This document shows positions 16,915-26,188 of a stretch of DNA of 64,000 nucleotides, in pieces. A model generated the notes under the pieces. The model ran no database searches and was not told where the DNA came from. It was given only the letters and a program-made list of their open reading frames with translations. The position numbers and the translations under genes are program-made. Source of the DNA: Massilia sp. 9I. GTDB lineage: Bacteria > Pseudomonadota > Gammaproteobacteria > Burkholderiales > Burkholderiaceae_D. Location: the NCBI RefSeq assembly GCF_902506415.1, contig NZ_LR733275.1, forward strand, positions 879,651 to 943,650, written 5' to 3'. Each line of letters starts with the position of its first letter. The first letter of the stretch is position 1.

Positions 16915-16928
16915 GGAAAACGTTTAAC
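16915..16928. promoter_or_regulatory. LacI-type operator at the PL5 lyase promoter
   Basis: GGAAAACGTTTAAC, identical to the site at 13964-13977. On the minus strand it lies just downstream of the -10 of the PL5 promoter. Confidence 0.82.
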
Positions 16929-16930
16929 TT

Positions 16931-16959
16931 ATTCTAAGAGGCTGACCCGGCGAAGTAAA
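16931..16959 (-). promoter_or_regulatory. Sigma-70 promoter of the PL5 lyase gene
   Basis: On the minus strand: -35 TTTACT (16954-16959), a 17-bp spacer and -10 TAGAAT (16931-16936), with the operator beginning 2 bp downstream. Confidence 0.7.
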
Positions 16960-17007
16960 CCAGCATTGCGACGCAACGCGTACTCTTGCTCGACTTTTAC
17001 ATGCACC

Positions 17008-18642
17008 ATGGATATGCTCAGGACTACGGTAACCCTGTCGCCACTCATGCCCCAACAGCATCCTGCCCCTACGCCCATCAGCAGCCTGACCGCCAAGAAG
17101 CGCCCGGCGGTTCGCTATGCGATCCGGGTGCTGATCCTGTTCTGCGCGCTGCTGGTCGCGGCCCAGGGCTGGAGCGCCTGGACTGCACGCCAGAGCCGGC
17201 TCGCCGAGAACACGGCGGCGACCTCGAACATGGCGGCCGCACTCGCGGCCCAGGCTGAAAGCACGATCCGGATCGTCGACACCGTGCTGGCCGGCGTGGT
17301 CGAGCGCGTCGAAGTCGACGGCATCACCCCAGCCGCCTCGGACCGCCTGCGCAGCCACATGCGCAACATGGTGTCGGAGGTGAAGGAACTGAACGGCCTG
17401 TTCGTCTACGGCGCCGACGGCAGCTGGCTGGTCACCTCGCTCGACCGCCCTATCGCTGGCAACAACGCCGACCGCGAATACTTCCAGTACCACCTGCACA
17501 ACCGCAGCCGCGCCGTCCACATCGGCAAGCCCATCAAGAGCCGCTCGAGCGGGCTGTGGATCCTGCCGGTGTCGCGCCGCATCGACCGTCCGGACGGCAG
17601 CTTCGCCGGCGTCGCGCTGGGCACCATCCAGATTGCCTTCTTCGCCGAGCTGTATGAGAGTTTCGACGTCGGCCGCGAAGGCGTGGTGTTCCTGGCGCGC
17701 GACGACGGTACGCTGATCTACCGCCGTCCCTTCAGCGAAAAGCTGGTCGGCAGGGACGTCTCGCGCGGCCCCGTGTTCCAGATGGTGCGCTCATCCGGTC
17801 CGATGGGAACGGCGATGCTGCGCTCGCAGATCGACGGCGTGACGCGCCTGTACAGCTACCGCCGGCTCGACAAGCTGCCGCTGATCGTCGCCACCGCCCA
17901 GTCCAAGCATGAGATCCTGGCCGAGTGGCAGCAATCGACCCTGCTGCTGTCGGCCGCCACCTTATTGGTGGTGCTGCTGCTGGTGGGTGTGGGCGCACGC
18001 CTGGTACGCCAGATCATGATCCGCGACCTGCTCGAGGCCGAGCTGCGCATCGCCGAAGAGCACCTGCAGGAACGCAACCAGGAGCTGACGGTGCTGGCCA
18101 CCAACGATGGCCTGACCGGCATCGCCAACCGGCGCCACTTCGAGGAGTCGCTGTGCCTCGAACTCAAGCGCGCACGCCGGACCGGCGCCCCGCTCTCGCT
18201 GGTGCTGCTCGACGTCGACTTCTTCAAGAAGTACAACGACCGCTACGGCCACGTGGCCGGCGACGACTGCCTGCGCCAGGTGGCGGCCGCGCTGCAGGCC
18301 TGCCTGGCGCGCCCGACCGACCTGGCAGCGCGCTACGGCGGCGAGGAATTCGCCATGATCCTGCCGGCCACCGGCCAGGTCGGCGCCAGGTACGTGGCCG
18401 AGCGCCTGCGCCTGGCGGTGATGGACCTCGGCATCGCGCACGCCGACAATCCGCTCGGAACCGCCACCATCAGCGCCGGCGCCTGCACCTTCCACGGGGC
18501 GCCGGGCGACAACGAGGACCCGGAAACCTTCGTGATGCGCGCCGACGCCCTGCTCTACCGCGCCAAGGCGAACGGCCGCAACCGTGTCTGCACCGATCTC
18601 GACAACACCGGCGCGGCGCCGGTTCCCCCGCTCGCGATGTAA
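17008..18642 (+). CDS. Diguanylate cyclase with extracytoplasmic sensor domain
   Basis: About 544 aa. It has a first membrane helix near residues 36-54, a periplasmic double-Cache-like sensor region (~60-310, with NNADREYFQYH and KPIKSRSSGLWILPVSR), a second membrane helix (~317-340) and a cytoplasmic GGDEF domain. The active-site motif is GGEEF at about residue 444. RPTD lies five residues before it, a good inhibitory I-site, so product feedback is expected. It should make cyclic-di-GMP in response to an external ligand. The start is uncertain: ATGs at 17008, 17014 and 17047 all lack a good ribosome site. It is divergent from the PL5 gene. Confidence 0.88.
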   Translation: MDMLRTTVTLSPLMPQQHPAPTPISSLTAKKRPAVRYAIRVLILFCALLVAAQGWSAWTARQSRLAENTAATSNMAAALAAQAESTIRIVDTVLAGVVERVEVDGITPAASDRLRSHMRNMVSEVKELNGLFVYGADGSWLVTSLDRPIAGNNADREYFQYHLHNRSRAVHIGKPIKSRSSGLWILPVSRRIDRPDGSFAGVALGTIQIAFFAELYESFDVGREGVVFLARDDGTLIYRRPFSEKLVGRDVSRGPVFQMVRSSGPMGTAMLRSQIDGVTRLYSYRRLDKLPLIVATAQSKHEILAEWQQSTLLLSAATLLVVLLLVGVGARLVRQIMIRDLLEAELRIAEEHLQERNQELTVLATNDGLTGIANRRHFEESLCLELKRARRTGAPLSLVLLDVDFFKKYNDRYGHVAGDDCLRQVAAALQACLARPTDLAARYGGEEFAMILPATGQVGARYVAERLRLAVMDLGIAHADNPLGTATISAGACTFHGAPGDNEDPETFVMRADALLYRAKANGRNRVCTDLDNTGAAPVPPLAM

Positions 18643-18646
18643 GTCC

Positions 18647-18673
18647 AAAAAAAAACCGCCCCGGATGGGGCGG
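18647..18673 (-). terminator. Terminator of the YXWGXW gene
   Basis: CCGCCCC/GGGGCGG with a 4-nt GGAT loop (18656-18673), followed on the minus strand by a long T-run. Confidence 0.85.
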
Positions 18674-18684
18674 CTTCGTCGTGC

Positions 18685-19089
18685 TTAGTGGCGGTTCGGG
18701 TTGTTCGGGCGCTCGTCGTAACGATTCGGGACGCCGTCGCCGTCACGGTCGCGGCGGGCCATGCGGTGGTCGCGGTCGCGGACCCAGCCGCCGCGCTCGA
18801 AGTACCAGCCGTTACGGTCCTGGCGCCATTCCGGACGATTATAGACATAACCGGCACGCACTTTTTCGTAGTGGCCACGTTCCCACACATAGCGGCGGCC
18901 GTTATAGCTCCAGTAGCCCGGCACCCACTCGTAGCCGCGGCGGGCGGCGGGGATCGCCTCGTTGCGCATCGGCGGCGGCGCCTGGCGCACCACGATCACT
19001 TCAGTGCGACCCTGGGCCTGCGCCTGGACCGGCGCGAAGGCTGCGGTGGAGATCAGGACAGCTGCGGTAGCGGCAAGAATGCTTTTCAT
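18685..19089 (-). CDS. YXWGXW-repeat exported protein
   Basis: A 134-aa small exported protein with a signal peptide (cleaved near residue 25, VQAQA). The mature part has repeated Tyr/Trp-rich segments ([27 protein letters not shown]) matching the YXWGXW repeat family of unknown function. The C terminus carries an acidic [15 protein letters not shown] stretch resembling a calcium-binding DxDxDG loop. The -PNNPNRH end is basic. It is monocistronic with its own terminator. Confidence 0.8.
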   Translation of the reverse strand: MKSILAATAAVLISTAAFAPVQAQAQGRTEVIVVRQAPPPMRNEAIPAARRGYEWVPGYWSYNGRRYVWERGHYEKVRAGYVYNRPEWRQDRNGWYFERGGWVRDRDHRMARRDRDGDGVPNRYDERPNNPNRH

Positions 19090-19204
19090 GGTACTTCTCC
19101 TTTCGGTTGTGTTGGAACCACTATAGCCAAGCCCAACCGCGCACGGGAGAAATGAAAAAAGTTCTTACATTCGAAACATGCCGCCACGAAAATGTAACTG
19201 AAGC

Positions 19205-19235
19205 ACAAAAGAAAACAGCCGGCGGGTGCCGGCTG
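19205..19235 (-). terminator. Terminator of the TonB-C-like protein gene
   Basis: CAGCCGGC/GCCGGCTG with a GGGT loop (19216-19235), followed on the minus strand by TTTTC and TTTTG. Confidence 0.8.
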
Positions 19236-19260
19236 CTTCGTGCTTCAGGGAAAAACTGGA

Positions 19261-19605
19261 TTAGTCCAGCTTCCAGGCGTAGTCGACCTTGGTCCAGGTC
19301 GCTGCCGGTGCGCCGTCCTTGGTGCCCGGCTTGAACTTGCACGACGACAGGCCTTTCAGGGCTGCCTTGTCCAGGTTCTTGAAACCGCTCGACTTTTCCA
19401 GCTTCGATTCGGTCACGGTGCCGTCGGCGCTGACCAGGAACGATGCCGAGGTGGTGCCCTGCTCTTCGTTCATCAGCGAGGCCTTCGGGTATTCGACCGC
19501 GCACTTCTTCGGGTCGAACGATGCCGGCACTTCGGCAGCGAAGGTGGCGCCAGCGGCGGCGGTGAGGGTCATTGCAGCGATCAGTTTCACGGTCAGGTTT
19601 TTCAT
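19261..19605 (-). CDS. Periplasmic protein with TonB C-terminal-like domain
   Basis: A 114-aa protein with a signal peptide (cleaved near residue 24, TFAAE) and a single compact domain. The pattern ASFLVSADGTVTESKLEKSSGFKNLDKAALKGLSSCKFKP matches the TonB C-terminal fold. There is no N-terminal anchor or proline-rich spacer after cleavage, so it cannot be a normal energy-transducing TonB; a free periplasmic form is implied. Two cysteines (in KKCAVEYP and SSCKFKP) could form a disulfide. The ATG at 19605 is used because GGGGA lies about 6 nt upstream. Confidence 0.75.
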   Translation of the reverse strand: MKNLTVKLIAAMTLTAAAGATFAAEVPASFDPKKCAVEYPKASLMNEEQGTTSASFLVSADGTVTESKLEKSSGFKNLDKAALKGLSSCKFKPGTKDGAPAATWTKVDYAWKLD

Positions 19606-19687
19606 GTTTTTCCCCAATAAGATTTTGTTGAATTAAGTTGGCAGTCTCTACTGCGTGCCGGCCCGGAGGCCGGCCCTTCTTCTCTTC

Positions 19688-21490
19688 TTAGAATTCTTCC
19701 CACTCGTCGCTGGCGACGGTGGCGGCTTTCTTTGCTTTGGCAGCTGGTGCAGCCGGTGCTTCTTCCTGCGCCGCGGCCGGTTTTGCAGCCGAGCCCGCAG
19801 CTTTCTTCACCACCGGCTTTTTTAGGGCCGGGGCCGGACGCTTGGCAGCGGCCGGACGCACCACAACCGCGGTGCTGGTGGCCGGAGCTGCAGTTGCCTG
19901 CACCTCGGCCTGGTACTGCTCGCCCTCGCTCAGCTTGAAGATGCTGACGACGCGGGCCAGTTCGCTTGCCTGGTCCTGCAGGCTCTGCGCGGCGGCAGCG
20001 GCCTCTTCGACCAGGGCGGCGTTCTGCTGGGTCATGCTGTCCATCTCGATGATCGACATGTTGACCTGTTCGATACCGGCGCTCTGCTCGGCGCTGGCGT
20101 TGGCGATCTCGCTCATGATGTCGGTCACGCGTTTCACGCTCGTCACCACTTCGTCCATCGTCACGCCGGCCTGGCCGACCAGTTTGCTGCCGCGCTCGAC
20201 CTTCTCGACGGAGTCGCCGATCAGGGTCTTGATCTCTTTGGCCGCAGCAGCCGAACGCTGGGCCAGGTTACGCACTTCCGAGGCCACCACCGCGAAGCCG
20301 CGGCCCTGTTCACCGGCACGGGCAGCTTCCACTGCGGCGTTCAGCGCCAGGATGTTGGTCTGGAACGCGATGCCGTCGATCACGCCGATGATGTCCGAGA
20401 TCTTGCTTGCGGAGCTGTTGATCTCACCCATCGTGCCGACCACCTGCGACACCACTTCGCCACCCTTGCGGGCCACGTCCGAGGCGGTTGCCGCGAGGGC
20501 ATTCGCCTGGCGGGCGTTGTCGGCGTTCTGCTTGACGGTCGAGGTCAATTCTTCCATCGCCGAGGCAGTCTTTTCCAGCGAGCTGGCCTGCAGTTCGGTA
20601 CGCGAGGACAGGTCGATGTTGCCGGCTGCAATTTCACGCGAGGCGGTGCCGATGGTCTCGGTGCCGCGGCGCACCTGTTCGACGATGCCGACCAGGCTGT
20701 TGCGCATTTCTTTCATTTCCACCAGCAGGCTGCCGCGGTCCGACTCTTCGGTCTCGATCGAGATCGACAGGTCGCCGTGGGCGATGCTGCCGGCGATCGC
20801 CGCGGTGTAGGCCGGTTCGCCGCCGAGCTGCTTGCGCAGGCTGCGAGCGATCACCCAGGCTGCGGCCACGCCCATGGCGACGGCGGTCAAGAGCATGACG
20901 ATCATGAAGTTACGGGCGTTCTGGAACTCCGACTCTGCATCCGTCTTGCTCTGGGCGTTCTGCTTTTCTTCCTGGATCGCCAGCTGGTCCAGCGCTTCCA
21001 TCCACTTCTTCTGCACCGGGCGCACTTCGCGGATCATGACGCGGGTAGCGTCCATCGCGTTGTTGGCCAGGTAGAGTTCCGAGGCTTTCTGGATGGCCGG
21101 CATGGCCTGGCCTTCGAATTCCTTGATCTGTGCCAGCAGGGCTTTTTCCTTGTCGGTGGCGTGGGCCGCAAACAGGCTCGACAGCTTCTTCTGGGCTTCG
21201 TCGTACTTCTTGGTCTGTTCCTTGAACTTGACCATTTCCGGTTCCATGTCGGCCGGATCAGTCATCAGGGTCAGGACGCGCAGCGAAGCGACACGGTCGC
21301 TGACGTTGTTGCGCATGTCGATCACCAGGCCGGTCGACACGTTGCTAACGCTGACCACCTTGTCGAGGCGGTCCTGGATCTGCGCCATGCGCATGATGCC
21401 GACCGCGGTCACGACGATCAGCAGCACCAGCACCAGTGCGAAACCGAGTGCGAGGCGGGTACCGACCTTCAAGTTATTCAAAAAAGCCAT
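19688..21490 (-). CDS. Methyl-accepting chemotaxis protein
   Basis: A 600-aa transmembrane chemoreceptor. Its parts are a first helix (~residues 11-31), a periplasmic four-helix-bundle ligand domain (~35-190), a second helix (~192-213), HAMP (~214-268) and a long cytoplasmic signalling coiled coil with the conserved hairpin tip containing [23 protein letters not shown]. An Ala/Pro/Lys-rich linker precedes the C-terminal pentapeptide-like EWEEF, which resembles the CheR/CheB docking tail NWETF. The ligand is unknown. No che genes lie beside it. Confidence 0.93.
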   Translation of the reverse strand: MAFLNNLKVGTRLALGFALVLVLLIVVTAVGIMRMAQIQDRLDKVVSVSNVSTGLVIDMRNNVSDRVASLRVLTLMTDPADMEPEMVKFKEQTKKYDEAQKKLSSLFAAHATDKEKALLAQIKEFEGQAMPAIQKASELYLANNAMDATRVMIREVRPVQKKWMEALDQLAIQEEKQNAQSKTDAESEFQNARNFMIVMLLTAVAMGVAAAWVIARSLRKQLGGEPAYTAAIAGSIAHGDLSISIETEESDRGSLLVEMKEMRNSLVGIVEQVRRGTETIGTASREIAAGNIDLSSRTELQASSLEKTASAMEELTSTVKQNADNARQANALAATASDVARKGGEVVSQVVGTMGEINSSASKISDIIGVIDGIAFQTNILALNAAVEAARAGEQGRGFAVVASEVRNLAQRSAAAAKEIKTLIGDSVEKVERGSKLVGQAGVTMDEVVTSVKRVTDIMSEIANASAEQSAGIEQVNMSIIEMDSMTQQNAALVEEAAAAAQSLQDQASELARVVSIFKLSEGEQYQAEVQATAAPATSTAVVVRPAAAKRPAPALKKPVVKKAAGSAAKPAAAQEEAPAAPAAKAKKAATVASDEWEEF

Positions 21491-21787
21491 TCCTGTTCAT
21501 CCCTGTATCTATTGATCGAATTTCGCCCGGTTCCCTGCGCCGTGCGACGCGTTCCACGGTCATTTCATGACCGATGGGTATTTCCGACAGGATAAATCAA
21601 AAGTTCCCACCGGAAAGTCAGAAATCGACTGCAACATCCGAACTGTTTCAGCTCAACAACAGTGTTGGTGACACTCAACGTGTAGGGAGCGAGAGAAATT
21701 ATGCGTGTAGTCTTGCCGCTCGGCAAGCTTTAAGCAACTTGTCTAGGCATTTTTGACCCGCAACTGTCGCTATTTGCCGACAAGCAA
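21491..21787. other. Non-coding stretch between the chemoreceptor and dusA
   Basis: About 300 bp upstream of the chemoreceptor, with no supportable gene; a 60-residue plus-strand open frame there looks random. I looked for a sigma-28 promoter (TAAA-N15-GCCGATAA) for the receptor and did not find a good match. Confidence 0.5.
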
Positions 21788-21811
21788 TAAAAAAAGCGTA
21801 CCGAAGTACGC
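21785..21811 (-). terminator. Terminator of dusA
   Basis: GCGTAC/GTACGC with a CGAA tetraloop (21796-21811), followed on the minus strand by seven Ts. Confidence 0.85.
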
Positions 21812-21835
21812 CTTAGGAGAGAGACAAAAGCCGGC

Positions 21836-22864
21836 TCAGGCGGCGATCGGCATGCGCGCCGCAGCTTCGAGCAGCAGGGCCGGATCGGCGCCCGCGAGCT
21901 TCTTCGGGTCGGACAGCATTTGGCGGAAGGCGCGCGCCCCCGGCAGTCCGGTCATGATGCCCAGCATGTGGCGGGTGATGCTGTTGAGCTTGAAACCATG
22001 CTGCTGGTAAAGGCGCAGCTGCTCGGCGATGTAGGGAATCATGGCTTCCAGCACTTGCACCCGGGTTTTTACTGGCGCGTCGAGGTCGCCGTAGAAGCGC
22101 CGGTCCCAGTCCGCCATCACCCAGGGGTTGTGGTAGGCCTCACGCCCCAGCATCACGCCGTCCACGTGTTCCAGGTGCAGGGCGACCTCGTCACTGGTCT
22201 TGATGCCGCCGTTGATGATGATTTCCAGTTCCGGGAACTCGCGCTTGAGTTGATACGCCACTTCGTAGCGCAGCGGCGGGATTTCGCGGTTTTCCTTGGG
22301 CGACAGGCCCTTCAGCACGGCATTGCGGGCATGCACGATGAAGGTACGGCAGCCGGCGTCGGCGATGGTGCCGATGAAGTCGCGCACGAACCCGTATTCC
22401 TCGTTGTAGTCGATGCCGATGCGGTGCTTGACCGTGACGTCGACCGAAACCGCGTCGCGCATCGCCTTGACGCAGTCGGCCACCAGCTGCGGCTCCCCCA
22501 TCAGGCAGGCGCCGAAAGCGCCCTTCTGCACCCGCTCCGAAGGACACCCGCAGTTCAGGTTGATCTCGTCGTAACCCCACTGCTCGCCCAGCTTCGCGCT
22601 TTTGGCGAGATCAAGTGGGTCGCTGCCGCCCAGCTGCAGCGCGACCGGGTGTTCGCTGTCGTCGTAGCGCAGGTGACGTTCGACGTCGCCATAGACCAGG
22701 GCGCCGGTGGTCACCATCTCGGTGTACAGCCAAGTGTGCTTGGTGATGTGGCGGTGGAAGACGCGGCAGTGGCGGTCGGTCCAGTCCATCATCGGGGCGA
22801 CGGACAGGCGGCGCGACGGCAGGGCCTTGGCGGAAAGGTCGGAGCGGACGGGTGCGAGAGACAT
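21836..22864 (-). CDS. dusA: tRNA-dihydrouridine synthase A
   Basis: A 342-aa flavin enzyme that reduces uridines 20/20a in the tRNA D-loop. The TIM-barrel start LSVAPMMDWTDRHCR, the catalytic Cys107 in NLNCGCPSERVQKGAFGACLM, and KHRIGID and INGGIKT in the FMN-binding part are all typical of DusA. The start is taken at ATG 22864 (MSLAPV). An upstream in-frame ATG at 22927 would add residues not found in the family. Confidence 0.95.
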   Translation of the reverse strand: MSLAPVRSDLSAKALPSRRLSVAPMMDWTDRHCRVFHRHITKHTWLYTEMVTTGALVYGDVERHLRYDDSEHPVALQLGGSDPLDLAKSAKLGEQWGYDEINLNCGCPSERVQKGAFGACLMGEPQLVADCVKAMRDAVSVDVTVKHRIGIDYNEEYGFVRDFIGTIADAGCRTFIVHARNAVLKGLSPKENREIPPLRYEVAYQLKREFPELEIIINGGIKTSDEVALHLEHVDGVMLGREAYHNPWVMADWDRRFYGDLDAPVKTRVQVLEAMIPYIAEQLRLYQQHGFKLNSITRHMLGIMTGLPGARAFRQMLSDPKKLAGADPALLLEAAARMPIAA

Positions 22865-23037
22865 GGATCGGTCGCGCGACGGTGATGACGGCGCGAAAAG
22901 CAGCGAAAGGGCGACATGATAGACCAAATGCGCCTGCCCGTCCGTATATGGGGCAGGCCATGCGGATCAGGGCAGGCGCAGCATAACGAAGATGGACCGG
23001 CGGATCGCGTCGCGCCGCGCGGCGCAGGGGTGGCGAA

Positions 23038-23769
23038 TCAGGCCTGGCGCGTGGCGCCCGGCTTGCGGCGCAGCGCGCTGATGCCTGCCAGGCCGAGTGC
23101 GATCAGGCCCAGGCTGGCCGGCTCCGGCACTTCGCGCGCGGCGTCGAAGCGCAGGTTGTCGAAGAACAGGAAGCCGGCGCTGCCGCTGGCCAGGTTTTCC
23201 GCGAAGCGGATTTCGTCGAACAGCGCGCCGTCGACCCGCAGGATGCCGGCGCGGCCGTAGGGCCCATTGCTGAAATAGCGGTTGTCGACATTGATGGTGG
23301 TATTCCAGGCCAGGTCGCCATAGGCCAGCGCGGACAGCGAGAAGCTCGAGACCAGTTGTCCCTTCAGGTACAGGTCGAAGCTTGCCGTGCCCTGGCGGTC
23401 ATCGAGGAAGGCGTCCAGCGCGAGCTTCGACACCGTGCCATCGAAGCGGATCGCGAAGCTGTCCTCCTGGGCGTTATTGCTGCAATCCGGGCCATAAGTC
23501 CCGAGGCTGTTCATGGGCATGCCGTAGGCGCTCCAGGCGCCGTAGCCGCATGCGTTGGCGCGCACCGAACCTGAGAAGGTCACGCCCTGTGCCTGGAACT
23601 GGTTGGTGATGAGCGTATTGGCGGCGAGCTGCCCGGCGCCGTCGAAATCCAGGGAAGTCCCATATGCATACCCGTCGCTCGTGGTCCAGCCGGCGCTCGG
23701 AACGGCGTGGGCGAGTTGGGCGGCGGTCAGCAGCACGCAGGAGGCCACAGCACGAAGCAATTTACTCAT
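23038..23769 (-). CDS. PEP-CTERM sorting-domain exported protein
   Basis: A 243-aa exported protein with a signal peptide (~residues 1-22, LAHAVPS) and a C-terminal PEP-CTERM tripartite tail: VPEPASLGL, a hydrophobic helix (IALGLAGISAL) and a basic end (RRKPGATRQA). Such proteins are processed by the exosortase EpsH/XrtA system and usually go to extracellular matrix or surface. The central domain looks beta-rich (SFDLYLKGQLVSSFSLSA) and is of unknown function. The ATG at 23769 has GAGG 8 nt upstream. No exosortase gene is in the window. Confidence 0.88.
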   Translation of the reverse strand: MSKLLRAVASCVLLTAAQLAHAVPSAGWTTSDGYAYGTSLDFDGAGQLAANTLITNQFQAQGVTFSGSVRANACGYGAWSAYGMPMNSLGTYGPDCSNNAQEDSFAIRFDGTVSKLALDAFLDDRQGTASFDLYLKGQLVSSFSLSALAYGDLAWNTTINVDNRYFSNGPYGRAGILRVDGALFDEIRFAENLASGSAGFLFFDNLRFDAAREVPEPASLGLIALGLAGISALRRKPGATRQA

Positions 23770-24009
23770 CAAGAAACCTCATTAATATTTACGATAGTTC
23801 TCACAAGCAAGAAACATACCGTTGATGCAAGTAACTGATTTATTTGGCTTTCAGTTTCGACATGAAACTGTACTGTAAGAATTGTCGACAGTGTCTAAAC
23901 GCTAGGAAAACGAAAATTTTTTCGAAGCAGGCGCAACAATCCCAAACCATCGGAAGGCGCGGCGATTTAAAATCGCGGGTAATTTCCGCACAGAAACCTG
24001 CCCATCCTC

Positions 24010-26181
24010 ATGAATCTTCACGTCCAGCCTGCCAGCCAGGATCCGCTTGCGCAGCACCGCCGCGCCGTCCAGCGCAACCCGCGCGACGCCAACGCTCACG
24101 CCCTGCTCGGCCTGGCGCTGCTGAAAGCACGCCAGCTCGACGCCGGGGTTGCCAGCCTGCGCCGCGCGCTCGAACTCAATCCGAAGGTGCGCGGCCTGCA
24201 GGCCGTGCTGGCCGCCGCCCTGTTCGAACTCGAACGCTTCGAGGAAGCGGTGAGCGCCTACCGGGCCGCGCTGCGCTTCGAGAACGGCGCCGACCTGCAC
24301 CAGGGCCTGGCCGACGCACTGCTGCGCCTCGGTCGCGCCGCCGAGGCTGAAGCCCCGGCCCGGCGCGCCGTCGAGCTGGCTCCGAGCAACGTGGCGCTGC
24401 TGCTCAGCCTGGGCAATGTCCTGCATGGACAGGGCAAGCTGGAGGAAGCGGTCACGGTATTCGAGCGTGTGCTGGTGCTCGCGCCCGACCTGCTGGATGC
24501 GCGCTACGACCTCGGGTTGCTGCTCGCCCTGTGCGCGCGCCATGGTGAGGCGATCGCCTGCCTGCGCAGCGTGCTCGAGGCCGCGCCGGAACATGCCGGC
24601 GCCCTGCTCCAGCTCGGCCGCAGCAGCCGCGCCCTGAAACAATACGCCGATGCGGCCGGCTACTTCCGCCGCCTGCACGCCTTGAGCCCGGATCGCATCG
24701 AGGTGCTGATCGACCTGGGCGCCGCGCTGCGCATGTCCGGCGACCTGGCCGGTGCCGCGGCATTGATGCAGCAGGCGCTGGAACTGGCGCCGGACAATAC
24801 CGAAGTCATGTACGTCCTGCTCGGCGCCTGCTTCTCCATGGGCGAGTGGGAGCTGGCGATGCAGCTGGCGCGCCAGGCGCTCGATCTGCGCCCCTCGGCG
24901 CAGGCCCACAGTGTGCTGCTGTTCATCATGAGCCACTGCTGCATGGATGCCGAGGAGCTGACCCGCGAACACTTCGCCTTCGCCGAGCGCTGGGAGACCG
25001 GGCTGCGCGCCCTGCGCCAGCCGCATTCGAACAGCCGCGACCCGCAGCGCCGCCTGCGCGTCGGCATCGTCTCGGCCGACCTGTACGACCACGCGGTGAC
25101 CAACTTTGTGGCGCCGGTGTTCGAAGCCCTGAAGGACAGCCCGGGCGTGGCGCTGTATGCCTACTATAACAATACCGTCGAGGACGCGATGACGGCCCAG
25201 CTGCGCGAGGTCGCCGCCGCCTGGCGCCCGATCGCGCAGCTGGACGACGATGCGGCCGAGCGTCTGATCCGCGAAGACGCGATCGACATCCTGATCGACC
25301 TGTCCGGGCACTCGGCGCTCAACCGCCTGCCGCTGTTCGCGCGCAAGCCGGCGCCGCTGCAATGCAGCTGGATCGGCTACGCCGGCACCACCGGGCTGGA
25401 AGCGATGGATTACATCTTGTACGACCAGTTCTCGCTGCCGGAAGGCCGCTATGACGAGCAGTTCAGCGAAAAGATCGTGCGCTTGCCGCTGGGCGCGCCG
25501 TTCACCCCGGCCACCGTGGCGCCGCCGGTGAACGAGCTGCCGGCCCTGCGCAACGGCTACATCACCTTCGGCAGTTTCCACCGCCTTAACAAGCTGAACC
25601 GGAACGTGATCGGCCAGTGGGCACGCCTGCTGCATGCCGTACCGGACTCGCGCATGCTGCTGGGCGGGATGCAGACCGGCACCGAGGAAGTCCTGACCAG
25701 CTGGTTTGCCGAACACGGCATCGGGCGCGAGCGCCTGCTGTTCCGCAATCGCACCCACGTGTACGGCTTCCTGGAACAGCACCACGACGTGGACGTCTGC
25801 CTGTGCCCCTTCCCGTACAGCGGCTCGACTACGATCGGCCAGGCGCTGTGGATGGGCGTGCCGACCCTGATTCCGGTCGGGGAAACCAATCCGAGCCATG
25901 CGGCCGTGCCGGTCATGGCCCACCTCGGGCTGGCCGACTTCGTGGCCGACAGCGAAGCGACCTATATTGCCCTCGGCGTGTTCCTGTCGCAGAACCTGGA
26001 TGCGCTGGCGACCATGCGCGCCACCATGCGCAAGCGCTTCACCGATTCGCTGCTGGGCTACCCCGGCATCACGGCGGCGGCGCTGGAGTGCGCCTGGCGC
26101 ATGATGTGGCAGCGCTGGTGCGCGGACGAAGCCCCGGCCCCGCTGCGGGTGCGCCTGTCGGACCTGAAGCTGCCGGCCTGA
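24010..26181 (+). CDS. TPR-containing O-GlcNAc-transferase-like (SPINDLY family) glycosyltransferase
   Basis: A 723-aa cytoplasmic protein. Residues ~10-325 are about nine tetratricopeptide repeats (AHALLGLALLKARQLD, LLLSLGNVLHGQGKLEEA and so on). Residues ~345-720 form the OGT/SPINDLY GT41-type catalytic domain, with RVGIVSADLYDHAVTNF at its start and the sugar-nucleotide region CLCPFPYSGSTTIGQALWMGVPTL near residue 605. Relatives add a single sugar to Ser/Thr. The gene lies 174 bp upstream of the flagellin gene, so flagellin is the likely acceptor. The donor sugar cannot be inferred. Confidence 0.88.
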   Translation: MNLHVQPASQDPLAQHRRAVQRNPRDANAHALLGLALLKARQLDAGVASLRRALELNPKVRGLQAVLAAALFELERFEEAVSAYRAALRFENGADLHQGLADALLRLGRAAEAEAPARRAVELAPSNVALLLSLGNVLHGQGKLEEAVTVFERVLVLAPDLLDARYDLGLLLALCARHGEAIACLRSVLEAAPEHAGALLQLGRSSRALKQYADAAGYFRRLHALSPDRIEVLIDLGAALRMSGDLAGAAALMQQALELAPDNTEVMYVLLGACFSMGEWELAMQLARQALDLRPSAQAHSVLLFIMSHCCMDAEELTREHFAFAERWETGLRALRQPHSNSRDPQRRLRVGIVSADLYDHAVTNFVAPVFEALKDSPGVALYAYYNNTVEDAMTAQLREVAAAWRPIAQLDDDAAERLIREDAIDILIDLSGHSALNRLPLFARKPAPLQCSWIGYAGTTGLEAMDYILYDQFSLPEGRYDEQFSEKIVRLPLGAPFTPATVAPPVNELPALRNGYITFGSFHRLNKLNRNVIGQWARLLHAVPDSRMLLGGMQTGTEEVLTSWFAEHGIGRERLLFRNRTHVYGFLEQHHDVDVCLCPFPYSGSTTIGQALWMGVPTLIPVGETNPSHAAVPVMAHLGLADFVADSEATYIALGVFLSQNLDALATMRATMRKRFTDSLLGYPGITAAALECAWRMMWQRWCADEAPAPLRVRLSDLKLPA

Positions 26182-26188
26182 TGGCCTG

